Source: Pinibacter aurantiacus
GTDB taxonomy: Bacteria; Bacteroidota; Bacteroidia; Chitinophagales; Chitinophagaceae
Length of the DNA stretch: 64,000 bases
NCBI RefSeq assembly: GCF_019130065.1
Contig: NZ_JAHSPG010000013.1
Coordinates: 186,001 to 250,000, forward strand
Reading direction: 5' to 3'
The notes beneath the pieces are model-generated. The model was not told where the DNA came from. It saw only the letters and a list, made by a program, of their open reading frames with translations, and ran no database searches. Within the stretch, counting starts at the first letter, position 1. The number at the start of each line of letters is the position of its first letter. Position numbers and translations under genes: made by a program. Positions 26,685-36,061 of this stretch are shown here, piece by piece.

Positions 26685-27395
26685 TTATAGTTCTTCGTTA
26701 AACCTGTACCCAACACCCCAGGTAGTTAGAATAAATTTCGGATTTGAAACATCTTCTTCAATCTTCGCACGCAGCCGGTTTATATGACTGTTTACCGTGT
26801 GCTCATAGCCTTCAAAATCATATCCCCACACCAGGTTCAACAACCTTTTGCGGTTATAGCTTTTGCCGGGATGCGTTGCCAGCAGTGTGATCAGATCAAA
26901 CTCTTTTGGCGAAAGATCGATCCTCAAACTATTCAGCGTAACTTTTCTTTTATCAATATCAATAACGAGTCCACCGTAACTTAACACAGACTGTGGCGGC
27001 GCTTCATTCGTGGAGGCTGCATGCTCCTCGCTTCGGCGGAAGATCACATTTACCCTTGCGATGAATTCGCGTATGCTAAAAGGTTTTGTCAGATAATCAT
27101 CTGCCCCGGTTTCAAGTCCCAATACTTTATCAAGTTCTTCTGACTTGGCAGTTAACATGATGATCGGTGTACGCCGGTCCGTTTGCCTTATTTTTCTGCA
27201 CACCTCCATTCCGTTGAGCAGTGGCAGCATGATATCAAGAATGATCAGATCAAACGCTTCCTCCTTCGCCATTTTGCATCCAAGTTCACCATTGTCTGCA
27301 GACATTACTTTACAGCCAAGATCAACAAGGTGTATCGTGAGTAACTCTACGATATTGTTATCGTCTTCTATTATCAATACTTTTTTGTTATCCAT
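26685..27395 (-). CDS. OmpR/PhoB-family response regulator
   Basis: 236 residues from ATG 27395; seven extra codons are open upstream but the family starts at DNKKVLIIEDD. The receiver has D11/D12, phosphoacceptor D54 in LIILDIMLP, Thr in MLTAKSEE and Lys in LTKPFSIREF. The winged helix carries LSPKEFDLITLLATHPG and TVNSHINRLRAKIEED. It forms an operon with the kinase downstream. No heptamer array like sites A-D is seen upstream, so it has a different binding specificity. Confidence 0.93.
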   Translation of the reverse strand: MDNKKVLIIEDDNNIVELLTIHLVDLGCKVMSADNGELGCKMAKEEAFDLIILDIMLPLLNGMEVCRKIRQTDRRTPIIMLTAKSEELDKVLGLETGADDYLTKPFSIREFIARVNVIFRRSEEHAASTNEAPPQSVLSYGGLVIDIDKRKVTLNSLRIDLSPKEFDLITLLATHPGKSYNRKRLLNLVWGYDFEGYEHTVNSHINRLRAKIEEDVSNPKFILTTWGVGYRFNEEL

Positions 27396-27514
27396 AGACA
27401 AAACAAAATTGAACAAAATTCTTCTACAAAAATGGCTGTGATACTTTTGTTATAATTATGAAACAGGTTTGAGATACTGTTATAGTTGTTTTGTGAGTAT
27501 AAAAAGATAACACA

Positions 27515-28813
27515 ATGAAACCAGGTCTTGCAAAAAAACTATCATTACTGGCACTGCCAGCCCTACTTTTTTCTGCCTGCAAAAAAGACAATTCACCTTC
27601 ACCGGAGCCCAGCACGATAAGCATTGAAAACGTGCTGGATAGTAGACCATTGGTGGAATCAGGAACCTTCCAGGGAAGTGGAAAGCCTCCGGTAATTCCT
27701 CCGGGCGAATCCACTTCTATCACCTTTTCCGCAGCAAAAAATCAGCGACTGACTTTCGCCACCATGTACGGATGGAGCAATGACTTGTTCTTTGCGCCGG
27801 AAAATCCCGGCATAAAACTATACAATGATGATGGAACGCCTATTACGGGTGACGTATCTTCACAGGTAAAGCTTTGGGATAACGGCACCCGCGTGAATCA
27901 AACTCCCGGCGCCAGTGTAATGCATCCGGGAACAGCCGAAGCTACAGCGAAGAACATCAAGGAAGTAACATCGATGGATGACTATGGACACACTTATCTG
28001 CCAGCCTCCCAGTTGATGAAATTATCGCTTGCCTATAATGGCAATTCTACCTTCACGCTTACCATCATGAATAATTCGGGAGGTACAGCAAACGAAACAC
28101 CTTTCAGTCCGGGTGTTTGGGCCATCTCTTATGTTGTTGGCGGCAATTTGTTATTACCGGAACCTCTTTTTAGTGCTGGCAAACTTTCAGCCAATGGGCT
28201 GACCAATATTGCAGAAATGGGAAACAATGCGATGTTAAGCGCTTATGTTTCACAGCAGACGGGCATCTTTACACCGTTGTCGCCCGTTCTTGTCGTGGTC
28301 TATGATGGCGGCGCCAATCCTTTTTACAAAACAGGAGAGCTTGACAGGAATGAAGGATTGAAGGACCTTGCACAAAAAGGCAATGCAGCTATTCTTGCTG
28401 CGGCCCTGAAAACAAAACCCGGCGTGAAGGCTGTGTATGTACTGAAAGATCCGGCCACAACAGTGCTTCTGCCTAAGATCAATGGCAACATGGGCAGCAA
28501 AGTATCACAACAATTGTCCGTAAAAAAAGGAGATAAAATAGCCATCGCTACCATGTATGGTTTTTCAAATGATTGGTTCTTTGCTACTACCGGCAAGGAT
28601 ATCGACGCCACAGCAAAAGGAGATGTTTCTTCGATGATCGGTTTGTTTGATGATGGCACAGCCATTAATCAATTCCCCGGAGCAGGTATTACGCAGTTCA
28701 ATCTCGCAGGCACTCCACTAAACGAGAGTAAACCCATCCAGGCAGTTCCCAATCCAAATGATTTCACTACGCTCCCACCTATCTCAAATATTATAAAAAT
28801 AACATTGCAATGA
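27515..28813 (+). CDS. lipoprotein with two spondin domains
   Basis: 432 residues with the lipobox FSACKKD. Two copies of a Spond_N-like domain are visible. Each contains ATMYG[WF]SND[LW]FFA, then GDVSS..KL.DDGT.[IV]NQ.PGA. The first starts near residue 70 and the second near residue 330. A linker between them (YVSQQTGIFTPLSPVLVVVYDG and onward) resembles the helix-rich part of bacterial spondin proteins. In eukaryotes the domain binds membranes and matrix with calcium; bacterial roles are poorly known. It is divergent from the second two-component system, with 119 bases shared, and ends at a strong terminator. Confidence 0.85.
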   Translation: MKPGLAKKLSLLALPALLFSACKKDNSPSPEPSTISIENVLDSRPLVESGTFQGSGKPPVIPPGESTSITFSAAKNQRLTFATMYGWSNDLFFAPENPGIKLYNDDGTPITGDVSSQVKLWDNGTRVNQTPGASVMHPGTAEATAKNIKEVTSMDDYGHTYLPASQLMKLSLAYNGNSTFTLTIMNNSGGTANETPFSPGVWAISYVVGGNLLLPEPLFSAGKLSANGLTNIAEMGNNAMLSAYVSQQTGIFTPLSPVLVVVYDGGANPFYKTGELDRNEGLKDLAQKGNAAILAAALKTKPGVKAVYVLKDPATTVLLPKINGNMGSKVSQQLSVKKGDKIAIATMYGFSNDWFFATTGKDIDATAKGDVSSMIGLFDDGTAINQFPGAGITQFNLAGTPLNESKPIQAVPNPNDFTTLPPISNIIKITLQ

Positions 28814-28861
28814 TCGAGCTCTGAATATTTTCATCGTAGTATACATGAGTTGTTGCACAAT

Positions 28862-28896
28862 AAACAAGAGCCTAGAAAAAATCACGGCTCTTGTTT
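28862..28896 (+). terminator. terminator of the spondin gene
   Basis: AAACAAGAGCC (28862-28872) pairs perfectly over 11 bp with GGCTCTTGTTT (28886-28896), ending in a T-rich arm. It lies about 50 bases past the stop. Confidence 0.8.
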
Positions 28897-29105
28897 ACTG
28901 CTGAAAAATATTCGCCACAACTAGTTTTTACATCATATCGTTAGATTGTTTTTAAATTCACTTCTTTTCCAGACGCCGATAATTTCACTTGCAGATTCGG
29001 ATTTACAGGAAAAGACCCAGGTATGAAAAGGGTAATCGAATCGCCCCCACTTTGACTTCGGAAAAGTCAATAACAGCTCTAAATTTATTCGTACTGAACC
29101 ACCAA

Positions 29106-29335
29106 CTAATGCAAAGATGCCACAATCGCCTCCAGCAATGGAGCCCTCACTTTATCACTCATCTTTTTCGAATTACCTAACATTCTAAGCTTCCGTTATT
29201 TATTCTTCTCAAAAACAATTTCCTCGCTCTAACAGCAAAATAGAATTTGTACTCGTATTCAAAAGCTAGCAGCCGTCCTTTCAAGAATTGATCCTCTTCT
29301 TCATAACTAACCGGCATTTCAAAATAATGTTCCAT
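29106..29335 (-). pseudogene. frameshifted small Bacteroidota protein
   Basis: From the ATG at 29335 the frame gives MEHYFEMPVSYEEEDQFLKG and LLAFEYEYKFYFAV. It then loses sense and stops. The +2 frame resumes as SEEIVFEKNK, a stop, and then LGNSKKMSDKVRAPLLEAIVASLH with a stop at 29106-29108. Joined, this matches the layout of a short Bacteroidota family (two strands with YKF.V.V, an acidic VFEKDD-type turn, then a C-terminal LLEAIA.SL helix). At least one frameshift and one stop separate the parts, so it is dead or badly damaged. Confidence 0.6.
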
Positions 29336-30006
29336 TTCAATGAAATAGAAGGACTTTTAAAATTCTTGTCGGCAACATTAGATTCGAACTATTCTATGAG
29401 GATTTACTTAGGCTTTATTTCTTGAATTTCTAAAGCGTTCAATTTGCCCTGTTGCTGACTACTTTAGAAAAATTTAAACCGACTTTGATTTAAACATTTC
29501 TCCAAAAATTATAAACCCAGATGCAGTTTTCTTTGAGAAAGAAAAACGCTAATTCGAAATGCAAATTTAATAATCTTAGCCATTTCTATGAAGCTATGTT
29601 CTTCAGTGTGTGACACACCCAAACCCATTTCGCCATTGCTACTGTAAATCTATACTTCAGTACGCATTCGGAAAATACTCTACGATTGACTCACTATTGT
29701 AAAGAGCCTTGTCTACTGGGAAAACAGATGTTTAATCTAATCAAAGATATCTTGTGATTTAAAAAAATTCAATTGAGCCATTTTCAAAATCGTTGTTGAA
29801 AATGAGGATCGAGATATTCAACAACTTGTAAACATACAGCCTTTTGAAAACCGTGTAAATCGAAAAATCATCTATTCATTCCTGTTATAAATATTGTCAA
29901 GACATTTACATTTGTGAGAACATTCTAACAATATAATGGAAGGATTTCATGCAAATAAAACTTTAGAAGTTACAATAATTCCATCCTATTGATTGTGCCT
30001 TACTAT
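29336..30006. other. gene-free AT-rich interval
   Basis: No supported gene. A 20-codon minus-strand stub (QQQGKLNALEIQEIKPK, about 29417-29462) may be another protein tail. A GTGTGTGACACAC palindrome lies near 29607-29619 but without the array seen in the 39-54 kb repeats. Confidence 0.4.
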
Positions 30007-31497
30007 TTATTTCCTTTTCGAAACGGCGGGTGGCGTCCAACTACCATTTAATACTTCGTCTTTTGGCCAGTAAGTACGTAAGTAAAGAGAAAAATCACCT
30101 TTTTCCACTGCAGGCAACCAGTTCGATTCGTTCTCTTTTGCTGGTGGCGCAGACTGGACATAAATCGTTAAGGATCCATCACTATTGGTCTTCATTGATT
30201 TATTCTTGGTTCCCAATGAATATCGGTTTAAATTATTGAGTTCAAAAAAATGATGTTGATTATACAATGTGAGTGACCAAAATCCATTAACCGGAGGCAT
30301 ACTTTCTTTTGTAAATGTTATTTCGTATTTGTTGGCACTGTTTAACCTTATACCCGCTGAATCACGATCCTGGTAAAAATATTTCGCCTCTTTTTCCTTA
30401 TTCACCAGGATATTCGATTTAGCGGTCGCAGTGCGTGTAAAGTAATCGGTGCCGAATGCAGCGCCATTGTTAATGGTACTCCAATAAAAAGGCAATTGTC
30501 GTCCAAAATTCCGGAACTCAAACAGTGGTTTAATTACCTGCGCTTCAACCTCTGCTGCGGCTTCTATCATGGCCTTTTTTATAGCCGGATCTTTTTTCGC
30601 GGCAGCAATCACAGCCAGGACCTGGGCATAGCGGGCCTCTTCGCCAGGCATGGGAGGAGCATCGGCAAGAACGATGGGCAATTCATCAAAGAATTTATCA
30701 GGAAACACCCAGGACATTTCCTGATTACCCATCGACGCTGCTGGAAGTGTTTTCACATTTTTCCAATCTTTTGTCTTCATTTTCCCATCAAAATCTGACA
30801 ATGGGTACATTAATACGGATTGCAAAACTGGCTGTATGGCCGCGCGATCTTCCGGCGTGTCATCCATAAAAATCCGTGGACCAACAATGCCAGTATTGCT
30901 GCTGGACCGAAAAACTTTTGTAATGCCGCTGGGAACTTTTCCATCCCAATTTGGGCCGACAAGCAAATAAAACCCGGGCTTTGTATCATACATCTGGCCA
31001 AGCTGTACAAATCCATCGGTACGAAGATCAACGATCTGGTACACCCAGAAACGCTTGCCGAAATTAGGAACCTGTATTACCACAGGTGACAGGTCCAATG
31101 CCAAAGCACCGATGCCATACACGACGTCCTGGTTCGGACATGCGATGGCTCTTTCGGTGGGTATCACATAATCTGTAAGTAAGCCAAATTGATTGAGTGG
31201 CGCTTGTATCAAAGGGCCAGACATTACAATTTCTTTCACTTGCGAAAATGCGAGGCGCCGGTTGTAAATATTTACCATCGGCCAGGCCCAGAAATAGGCA
31301 TCCTTCGCAACCAACCTGGCATATTCTACGGTAATTTTAGTAGTGGAATCCGGGCCGGGTGGCAGTACCCGTGAGGTTTGATTTGCAGCTGAGCTATCAG
31401 CTATAGTTGGCGCGGTTGTCGTAGTTTGTTTATTTGAGTTTTGATTGCAGGAACACATGATTACCGGCAATGCAATCAGAAGGACTTTTTTATACAT
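30007..31497 (-). CDS. DUF1254/DUF1214 lipoprotein, copy 2
   Basis: 496 residues with lipobox VIMCSCNQN. The N-terminal half fits DUF1254 (YFWAWPMVNIYNRRLAF, CPNQDVVYGIGALALDLSPV, FGKRFWVYQIVDLRTDGF). The C-terminal part fits DUF1214 (FTKESMPPVNGFWSLTLYN, SLGTKNKSMKTNSDGSLTIY, LYLRTYWPKDEVLNGSW). Proteins of this kind are exported and common in environmental bacteria; no enzymatic activity is firmly assigned. It lies 100 bases downstream of a paralogue on the same strand. The pair probably arose by tandem duplication followed by strong divergence. Confidence 0.85.
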   Translation of the reverse strand: MYKKVLLIALPVIMCSCNQNSNKQTTTTAPTIADSSAANQTSRVLPPGPDSTTKITVEYARLVAKDAYFWAWPMVNIYNRRLAFSQVKEIVMSGPLIQAPLNQFGLLTDYVIPTERAIACPNQDVVYGIGALALDLSPVVIQVPNFGKRFWVYQIVDLRTDGFVQLGQMYDTKPGFYLLVGPNWDGKVPSGITKVFRSSSNTGIVGPRIFMDDTPEDRAAIQPVLQSVLMYPLSDFDGKMKTKDWKNVKTLPAASMGNQEMSWVFPDKFFDELPIVLADAPPMPGEEARYAQVLAVIAAAKKDPAIKKAMIEAAAEVEAQVIKPLFEFRNFGRQLPFYWSTINNGAAFGTDYFTRTATAKSNILVNKEKEAKYFYQDRDSAGIRLNSANKYEITFTKESMPPVNGFWSLTLYNQHHFFELNNLNRYSLGTKNKSMKTNSDGSLTIYVQSAPPAKENESNWLPAVEKGDFSLYLRTYWPKDEVLNGSWTPPAVSKRK

Positions 31498-31597
31498 CTA
31501 AAAGATTTTAGTTAGTGAAGCGTTGCCTATTACCTCATTTTTTTTATGATATTGTACACGTCAATGATTGTTTGCGATGACGTACTTTGTCAATGAT

Positions 31598-33058
31598 CTA
31601 TTTCACTTTTTCAATATCTCCAAGTTTCCAGTTTTTTTCAAACAATGCTTTTTCCGGTCCGTATAGTCTAAATAACACTTCAAATTGCCCTTTTGAATCT
31701 GTTGGCACCCAATTAGACTGTTTGCCAGCTGGCGATTGCGGAGCAAAATAAACATCCACGGAACCATCTGAATTTTTCTGAACCGTTTTATCATTAGATG
31801 CACAACTGGCACGCGAAAGATTCCTAATTAACGCGTGTGTTTGGCGGTCATATACAGTAGCTGACCAATACTGCTTCGTAGGCACATTTGCAGGCACATG
31901 AAGACGATAGATCTCGGCACCGCTGAGTGCATTCCCGTCTTTGTCCTTGCCAGCTATAAGATAAATCTGTGCAGTACCCAAACGCTTTATTCCGACATAA
32001 CCAATTGCATAAGTCAAACTGCGCGCATCTACTGGATAAATGTTAGTTTCAGTATACCCCGATGACCCCGCTTTCACGAGCTCCGGCATTGCCGGCACTG
32101 CCCAATGCGCATCGCTATTAAGCGGTGGAAAACCTGCATCATACATTACTTCGATATAATCACGGGCTGCTTTTGCAGCAGCGTTTAGGATATCGGTGGT
32201 TTTAGTATCCGGATTAAATTGTTTACCTTTTTCTATGCCGATGGTTTTTAATAAATCAATCATTCCCTTATCGCGGGTAAGCCAGGGCTGGCTTTGCACA
32301 ATACGATCAAGCGAACGAAAAAACTTCACATCATATTGGATAGTGGCATCATACAATACATCGCTTGCATCGGTAAACTTTGTTTCTCCCGGGTTTCCTG
32401 CCTTTGACAAGGGATAAACTTTAAGTCGCTTTCCATAGTTGACAGCTTTGGCCACATCTGCATCACTATGGCTGGGCAGATTGGAACGAAGCAGCGCATA
32501 TCCTTCATAGGTATCCGCTGCTAGTACAATATACCCGGAAGGAGGCTTCTGCTGGTATCCCGGAGGTAGGATAAGGTATTTTCCACCAGCCCCTTTATCT
32601 GCGCCATAAGGTCCCGCGTCTTCCAGCGGCATTTGAAACACATTGTCTATATTACCAGCAAATGACGAAACGCCGTCTGCAGGCGGAACACTGATCACCA
32701 CCGGACCAGCATCCTTTGTATTGAAGAATACCATGAAATAGATCGCATCAGGATTAGGCGTGAGCGTTTGATTGTGCCAATCAACTGGCCTGGACCAATA
32801 AACAATCTCGTTTTGTTTGCCAGCTGTCTTTGCTAACATTTCCTGGAGCATCAGGTCATAGTTTACCGCCGGCATGCCCCAAATAACGGCTTGCAGTGCA
32901 CGCTGATAAATCATTTGCTCCTTGATATTTGCAGGTATAAAAGACGTTGTAGTTAACGTATCTGCGTTTTCCTTTGCTTCTTTTTTTTGCTGGGTTGGAG
33001 ATTGATTGCAGGCAATCATAGTTATGCCCAATACTGCGAAAAATATTTTTCTATACAT
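31598..33058 (-). CDS. DUF1254/DUF1214 lipoprotein, copy 1
   Basis: 486 residues with lipobox MIACNQSP. DUF1254 elements are RALQAVIWGMPAVNYDLML, SRPVDWHNQTLTPNPDAIYF and VISVPPADG. DUF1214 elements are HVPANVPTKQYWSATVYD, RASCASNDKTVQKNSDGSVDVYF and LFRLYGPEKALFEKNWKLGDIEKV. It keeps the TPNPDA motif where the downstream copy has CPNQDV, so copy 1 is closer to the usual family. First gene of a two-gene minus-strand unit. Confidence 0.85.
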   Translation of the reverse strand: MYRKIFFAVLGITMIACNQSPTQQKKEAKENADTLTTTSFIPANIKEQMIYQRALQAVIWGMPAVNYDLMLQEMLAKTAGKQNEIVYWSRPVDWHNQTLTPNPDAIYFMVFFNTKDAGPVVISVPPADGVSSFAGNIDNVFQMPLEDAGPYGADKGAGGKYLILPPGYQQKPPSGYIVLAADTYEGYALLRSNLPSHSDADVAKAVNYGKRLKVYPLSKAGNPGETKFTDASDVLYDATIQYDVKFFRSLDRIVQSQPWLTRDKGMIDLLKTIGIEKGKQFNPDTKTTDILNAAAKAARDYIEVMYDAGFPPLNSDAHWAVPAMPELVKAGSSGYTETNIYPVDARSLTYAIGYVGIKRLGTAQIYLIAGKDKDGNALSGAEIYRLHVPANVPTKQYWSATVYDRQTHALIRNLSRASCASNDKTVQKNSDGSVDVYFAPQSPAGKQSNWVPTDSKGQFEVLFRLYGPEKALFEKNWKLGDIEKVK

Positions 33059-33330
33059 TATCTAAAATTTGATATTTGATCTTTTCTCGGACTTCTGATA
33101 ATCTAGGACCGCGGTAATTACCAAAATGCCCGATGGACTTATATCCTTTCTATGCAATGATGCTGTAGGCCTATTACAATTTGACCCGTAAAAAGTTCAG
33201 GAAAAGTAAGTAGTATCACGACTACGCGGTATCTGCAATCGTTGGACCTGCTGAGCAGCATGGTGAATGAAGAACAAAAGTATGCACGAATAGACAATAC
33301 AAAGATAAAGTTGGAATCATCTATTTCTTC

Positions 33331-33780
33331 GTGGGTAAAGAAACGGTTGCCAATACAAAATTGTATTACAATGATAACAGCAACCCGCCCGCCAATATAA
33401 GTTATCTGGAAAGCTGCACACAGGCTCAAACAAATGGAAGTAAAAATCTTTATCTGACCACTGCCAATACCAACTGTGTCGCCAATAATCCACTTAACGC
33501 TATTGATCCAAATGGCAAAGACATAATATTAATGATTTGGGCAACTGCAGATGGCAAGATCGGAAACGCCGCAATAGCTATGTCAAAACATAAAACTGAG
33601 AAGAATAAAGAGAAAGAAATCTTCAAGGATAGCAAGGGAAGGACATGTACAAGGACCGTTGAAAAAGAAAGGCAAGTAGAAAAAGGTATGTACAAGTACA
33701 CAGATTTATGGCTAGGAACTCCGGTGAGGTTAAATAATTATGACAAGGATATTACAAAATCAGCAATTGTACAATATTGA
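33331..33780 (+). pseudogene. RHS/polymorphic-toxin C-terminal fragment
   Basis: The 149-codon frame from a GTG contains NNPLNAIDPNGKDIILMIWA, the hallmark boundary where an RHS core (N-P-L-N/K-x-x-D-P-x-G-x) gives way to a variable toxin tip. The upstream RHS core is absent; only about 50 residues precede the motif. The roughly 95-residue tip (KHKTEKNKEKEIFKDSKGR, YTDLWLGTPVRL) has no recognised nuclease motif. An exported full-length RHS protein would run to thousands of bases, so this is a displaced or degraded tip. Confidence 0.6.
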
Positions 33781-33790
33781 AGCGTAGCAA

Positions 33791-33979
33791 TGCGGCTATG
33801 AAGCACTCGAAAAACGCATAAAGGAGCCCGCGAGTAAAGCGACAGCTCAGCAAAATGGATACAATAGCCGCCTGGACTCCATGCAAATAGCACGCAAATT
33901 CCTCGATCACAACAAATTGCTTCAGGAAGGTAAAGTGCTACTAAGCAATTACAAGATGCATAGGGTTCTTATAGTGTAA
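33791..33979 (+). pseudogene. orphan protein tail after the RHS tip
   Basis: A frame of 62 codons without a start codon reads CGYEALEKRIKEPASKATAQ and then DSMQIARKFLDHNKLLQEGK to VLIV and a TAA. The amphipathic helices look like real coding sequence. It starts after an in-frame TAG and is only 10 bases past the RHS fragment, where an immunity protein or an alternative tip would be expected. No family recognised. Confidence 0.4.
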
Positions 33980-34421
33980 TCCTACAGAACTCTGTTTTAT
34001 AGGTCTGTGCAGAGGTTTAACCCATCACGTTAGCTAGTGATTGATCACCAATAATTAACGTACAGCCAAAGTCATTGTGCTGGTTTATTGATAAAAAAAT
34101 AATTTCTTGTTTAAATATTTGTAATTTTAGTTTTAGGAATTAAAGGACTCCCATTTTTTATTACAGATTGAGCAACTTTTTAGCCCCCTCGCAAATGTAT
34201 CTGTAACGATGTGATTTTGCCGGATAAATGCAAAAAAGAAATGAATTGTCAATTAGGAGCAGACTTAATAGATTGTTTATTCACATCCTAACAACTAAAC
34301 AATAATCCTTACCAAAAACGTTTAAGGTTCGCATCGTGAACAAAGCTAGTAGCACAAACTTTGGAAAAAGTAAGCGCCTGTCTATGTCGTTTGCCAATTC
34401 CTTTTAGTGTTAATTGTCAAA
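33980..34421. other. non-coding interval upstream of a T9SS protein
   Basis: AT-rich, with no open frame of note. It must hold the promoter of the gene at 34422 but I see no clear TAnnTTTG box. Confidence 0.4.
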
Positions 34422-35624
34422 ATGTTAGTTATGCGATTGAGTTTAACTCTTTTGGTTTTGTACTTTACTTCCCAACTGCTGGAAGCGCAAACCATTGTAG
34501 ACGGTAGTTTTGAACATTGCGCCTCCAGTGGACCGGTTGTTGCAAGCGCGGATCAAGTGCAAACGCTACGTTTTACACCTTGTGGATCTCCGGCGACTTT
34601 ACAAGGAGGTGGTCTTGTGTTCTTTTCAAATGGTAACCAAGGCACTTCTTACAACGCTCAAGTTCCTTGTTTTTACTATTCACCTGCGCCGACTGACGGC
34701 GTGAGAAATGTAGGAATGGGAAACGATGTATTGCTTACTGTTCCACTCACATCATCGCTAACGCCAGGCGCAAGTTACACTTTGACATTTGATTTATTGA
34801 ATACACCCGGAGACGATGGTACGGGAAAATGTCCCGATAATATATCAATGGCAGGTCTTGAAATTGGCGTATCCTCTTCTGCCACATCGTTTGGCTCATC
34901 AGTTGGCACTTCTTCATTACTTGCTCCCAGTAATACTTATGCCTACAGCACTTTGAATTTTCCATTTGTAGCGCCCTCGGGGGACAATTCATACATCACA
35001 CTGCGCCTTAGCAATCAGGCAAACGATACATCCATCTTGTTTATTGACAAAATGAGTTTATCAATAACGCCTTTGCCGTTAACGCTAATGAGCTTCTCCG
35101 GATCGGCAAATAGAAATTGCTCGACCATTCTTAACTGGCAAACAACCGCAGAAATAAATGTTAATCATTTCTCTATCCTTTACAGCAAAGATGGCAGCAC
35201 GTTCAAACCCATTGGTACAGTTCCTGCCAGCGGAGGCAGCGATGTGAAGGACTACAGTTATGACAACTCGCAGCGAGATACAAGGGGTTATTATAAATTA
35301 CAGATGGTAGACAACGATGGAACCACCACGTACAGTAAAACAATATCAATATTGTCAATTTGTGGAGACAAAACAATTGTTGTGACGCCTAATCCGGTTG
35401 GGACCAATGGCACCCTAAACATTATGCTTGATGATACTTACCGCAATGTTAGCGGTGTTTTGTACGACAACGCTGGCCGGGCAGTCAAGCGATTCCCTTT
35501 GAATGAAAAGCAGAACTTTGTGTCATTAAGCAACGTGGCGACAGGCATCTATTTACTTGCTATTATTAACAATGAAACGAAGATGGTTAGCTATAGAAAA
35601 ATTTATGTAAACGATGCCAATTGA
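34422..35624 (+). CDS. secreted protein with T9SS sorting domain
   Basis: About 400 residues from ATG 34422 (ATG 34431 or GTG 34407 are alternatives). A signal peptide ends near QLLEAQ. An N-terminal beta-sandwich follows (TIVDGSFEHCASSGPV, SYTLTFDLLNTPGDDG, LSNQANDTSILFIDKMSL), resembling choice-of-anchor or carbohydrate-binding folds. Next is the common T9SS stalk module (PLTLMSFSGSAN, TILNWQTTAEINVNHF, YYKLQMVDNDG). The end is a type A sorting domain (VTPNPVGTNGTLNI to the C-terminus). It should be exported by the type IX system and attached to the surface. The ligand is unknown. Confidence 0.82.
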   Translation: MLVMRLSLTLLVLYFTSQLLEAQTIVDGSFEHCASSGPVVASADQVQTLRFTPCGSPATLQGGGLVFFSNGNQGTSYNAQVPCFYYSPAPTDGVRNVGMGNDVLLTVPLTSSLTPGASYTLTFDLLNTPGDDGTGKCPDNISMAGLEIGVSSSATSFGSSVGTSSLLAPSNTYAYSTLNFPFVAPSGDNSYITLRLSNQANDTSILFIDKMSLSITPLPLTLMSFSGSANRNCSTILNWQTTAEINVNHFSILYSKDGSTFKPIGTVPASGGSDVKDYSYDNSQRDTRGYYKLQMVDNDGTTTYSKTISILSICGDKTIVVTPNPVGTNGTLNIMLDDTYRNVSGVLYDNAGRAVKRFPLNEKQNFVSLSNVATGIYLLAIINNETKMVSYRKIYVNDAN

Positions 35625-36061
35625 AGGTTATCAGGTACTCGGTTTGATTAAGCATATATTTGGGTCAGGTCGTTAAAATATGAAGCAATTTTTTGAATAG
35701 AATATAAAATGCCATTTTTCTAAAAGCGTTGGTTAAAATGGCCTATGTCGAATTCAGCTCAGCTTTAGCGGTAGTGATATTTTGAGTGCAAAAGATCACA
35801 GCCGAAGCTATGCAAAATCACCGGTTTGATCCTGTTCACGGAATATGCATTTTGAAGGAATTGATTTTCGAATGACATTGTATCTATTGTTCTAAAGGTT
35901 AAAAAATGTGTAGACTTACTTTACATCGAAAGCTTTCCACAATTCCGTCATTATAGGGTTTACAGTCATAAATATTTTGTATTTTGTTTTTCCAATCGTG
36001 CACATGTCAACTAGCAGTTATTGGTTAAAGTTCGATCAGAAGTATCTTAAAAAGGACTACT
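35625..36061. other. non-coding interval
   Basis: No gene, repeat or clear hairpin recognised between the two T9SS-substrate genes. AT-rich throughout. Confidence 0.4.

Noticed and set aside
29607-29619. GTGTGTGACACAC as a fifth copy of the repeat-array motif
   Set aside because: It is isolated; none of the other landmarks of the long repeat occur at the expected distances.
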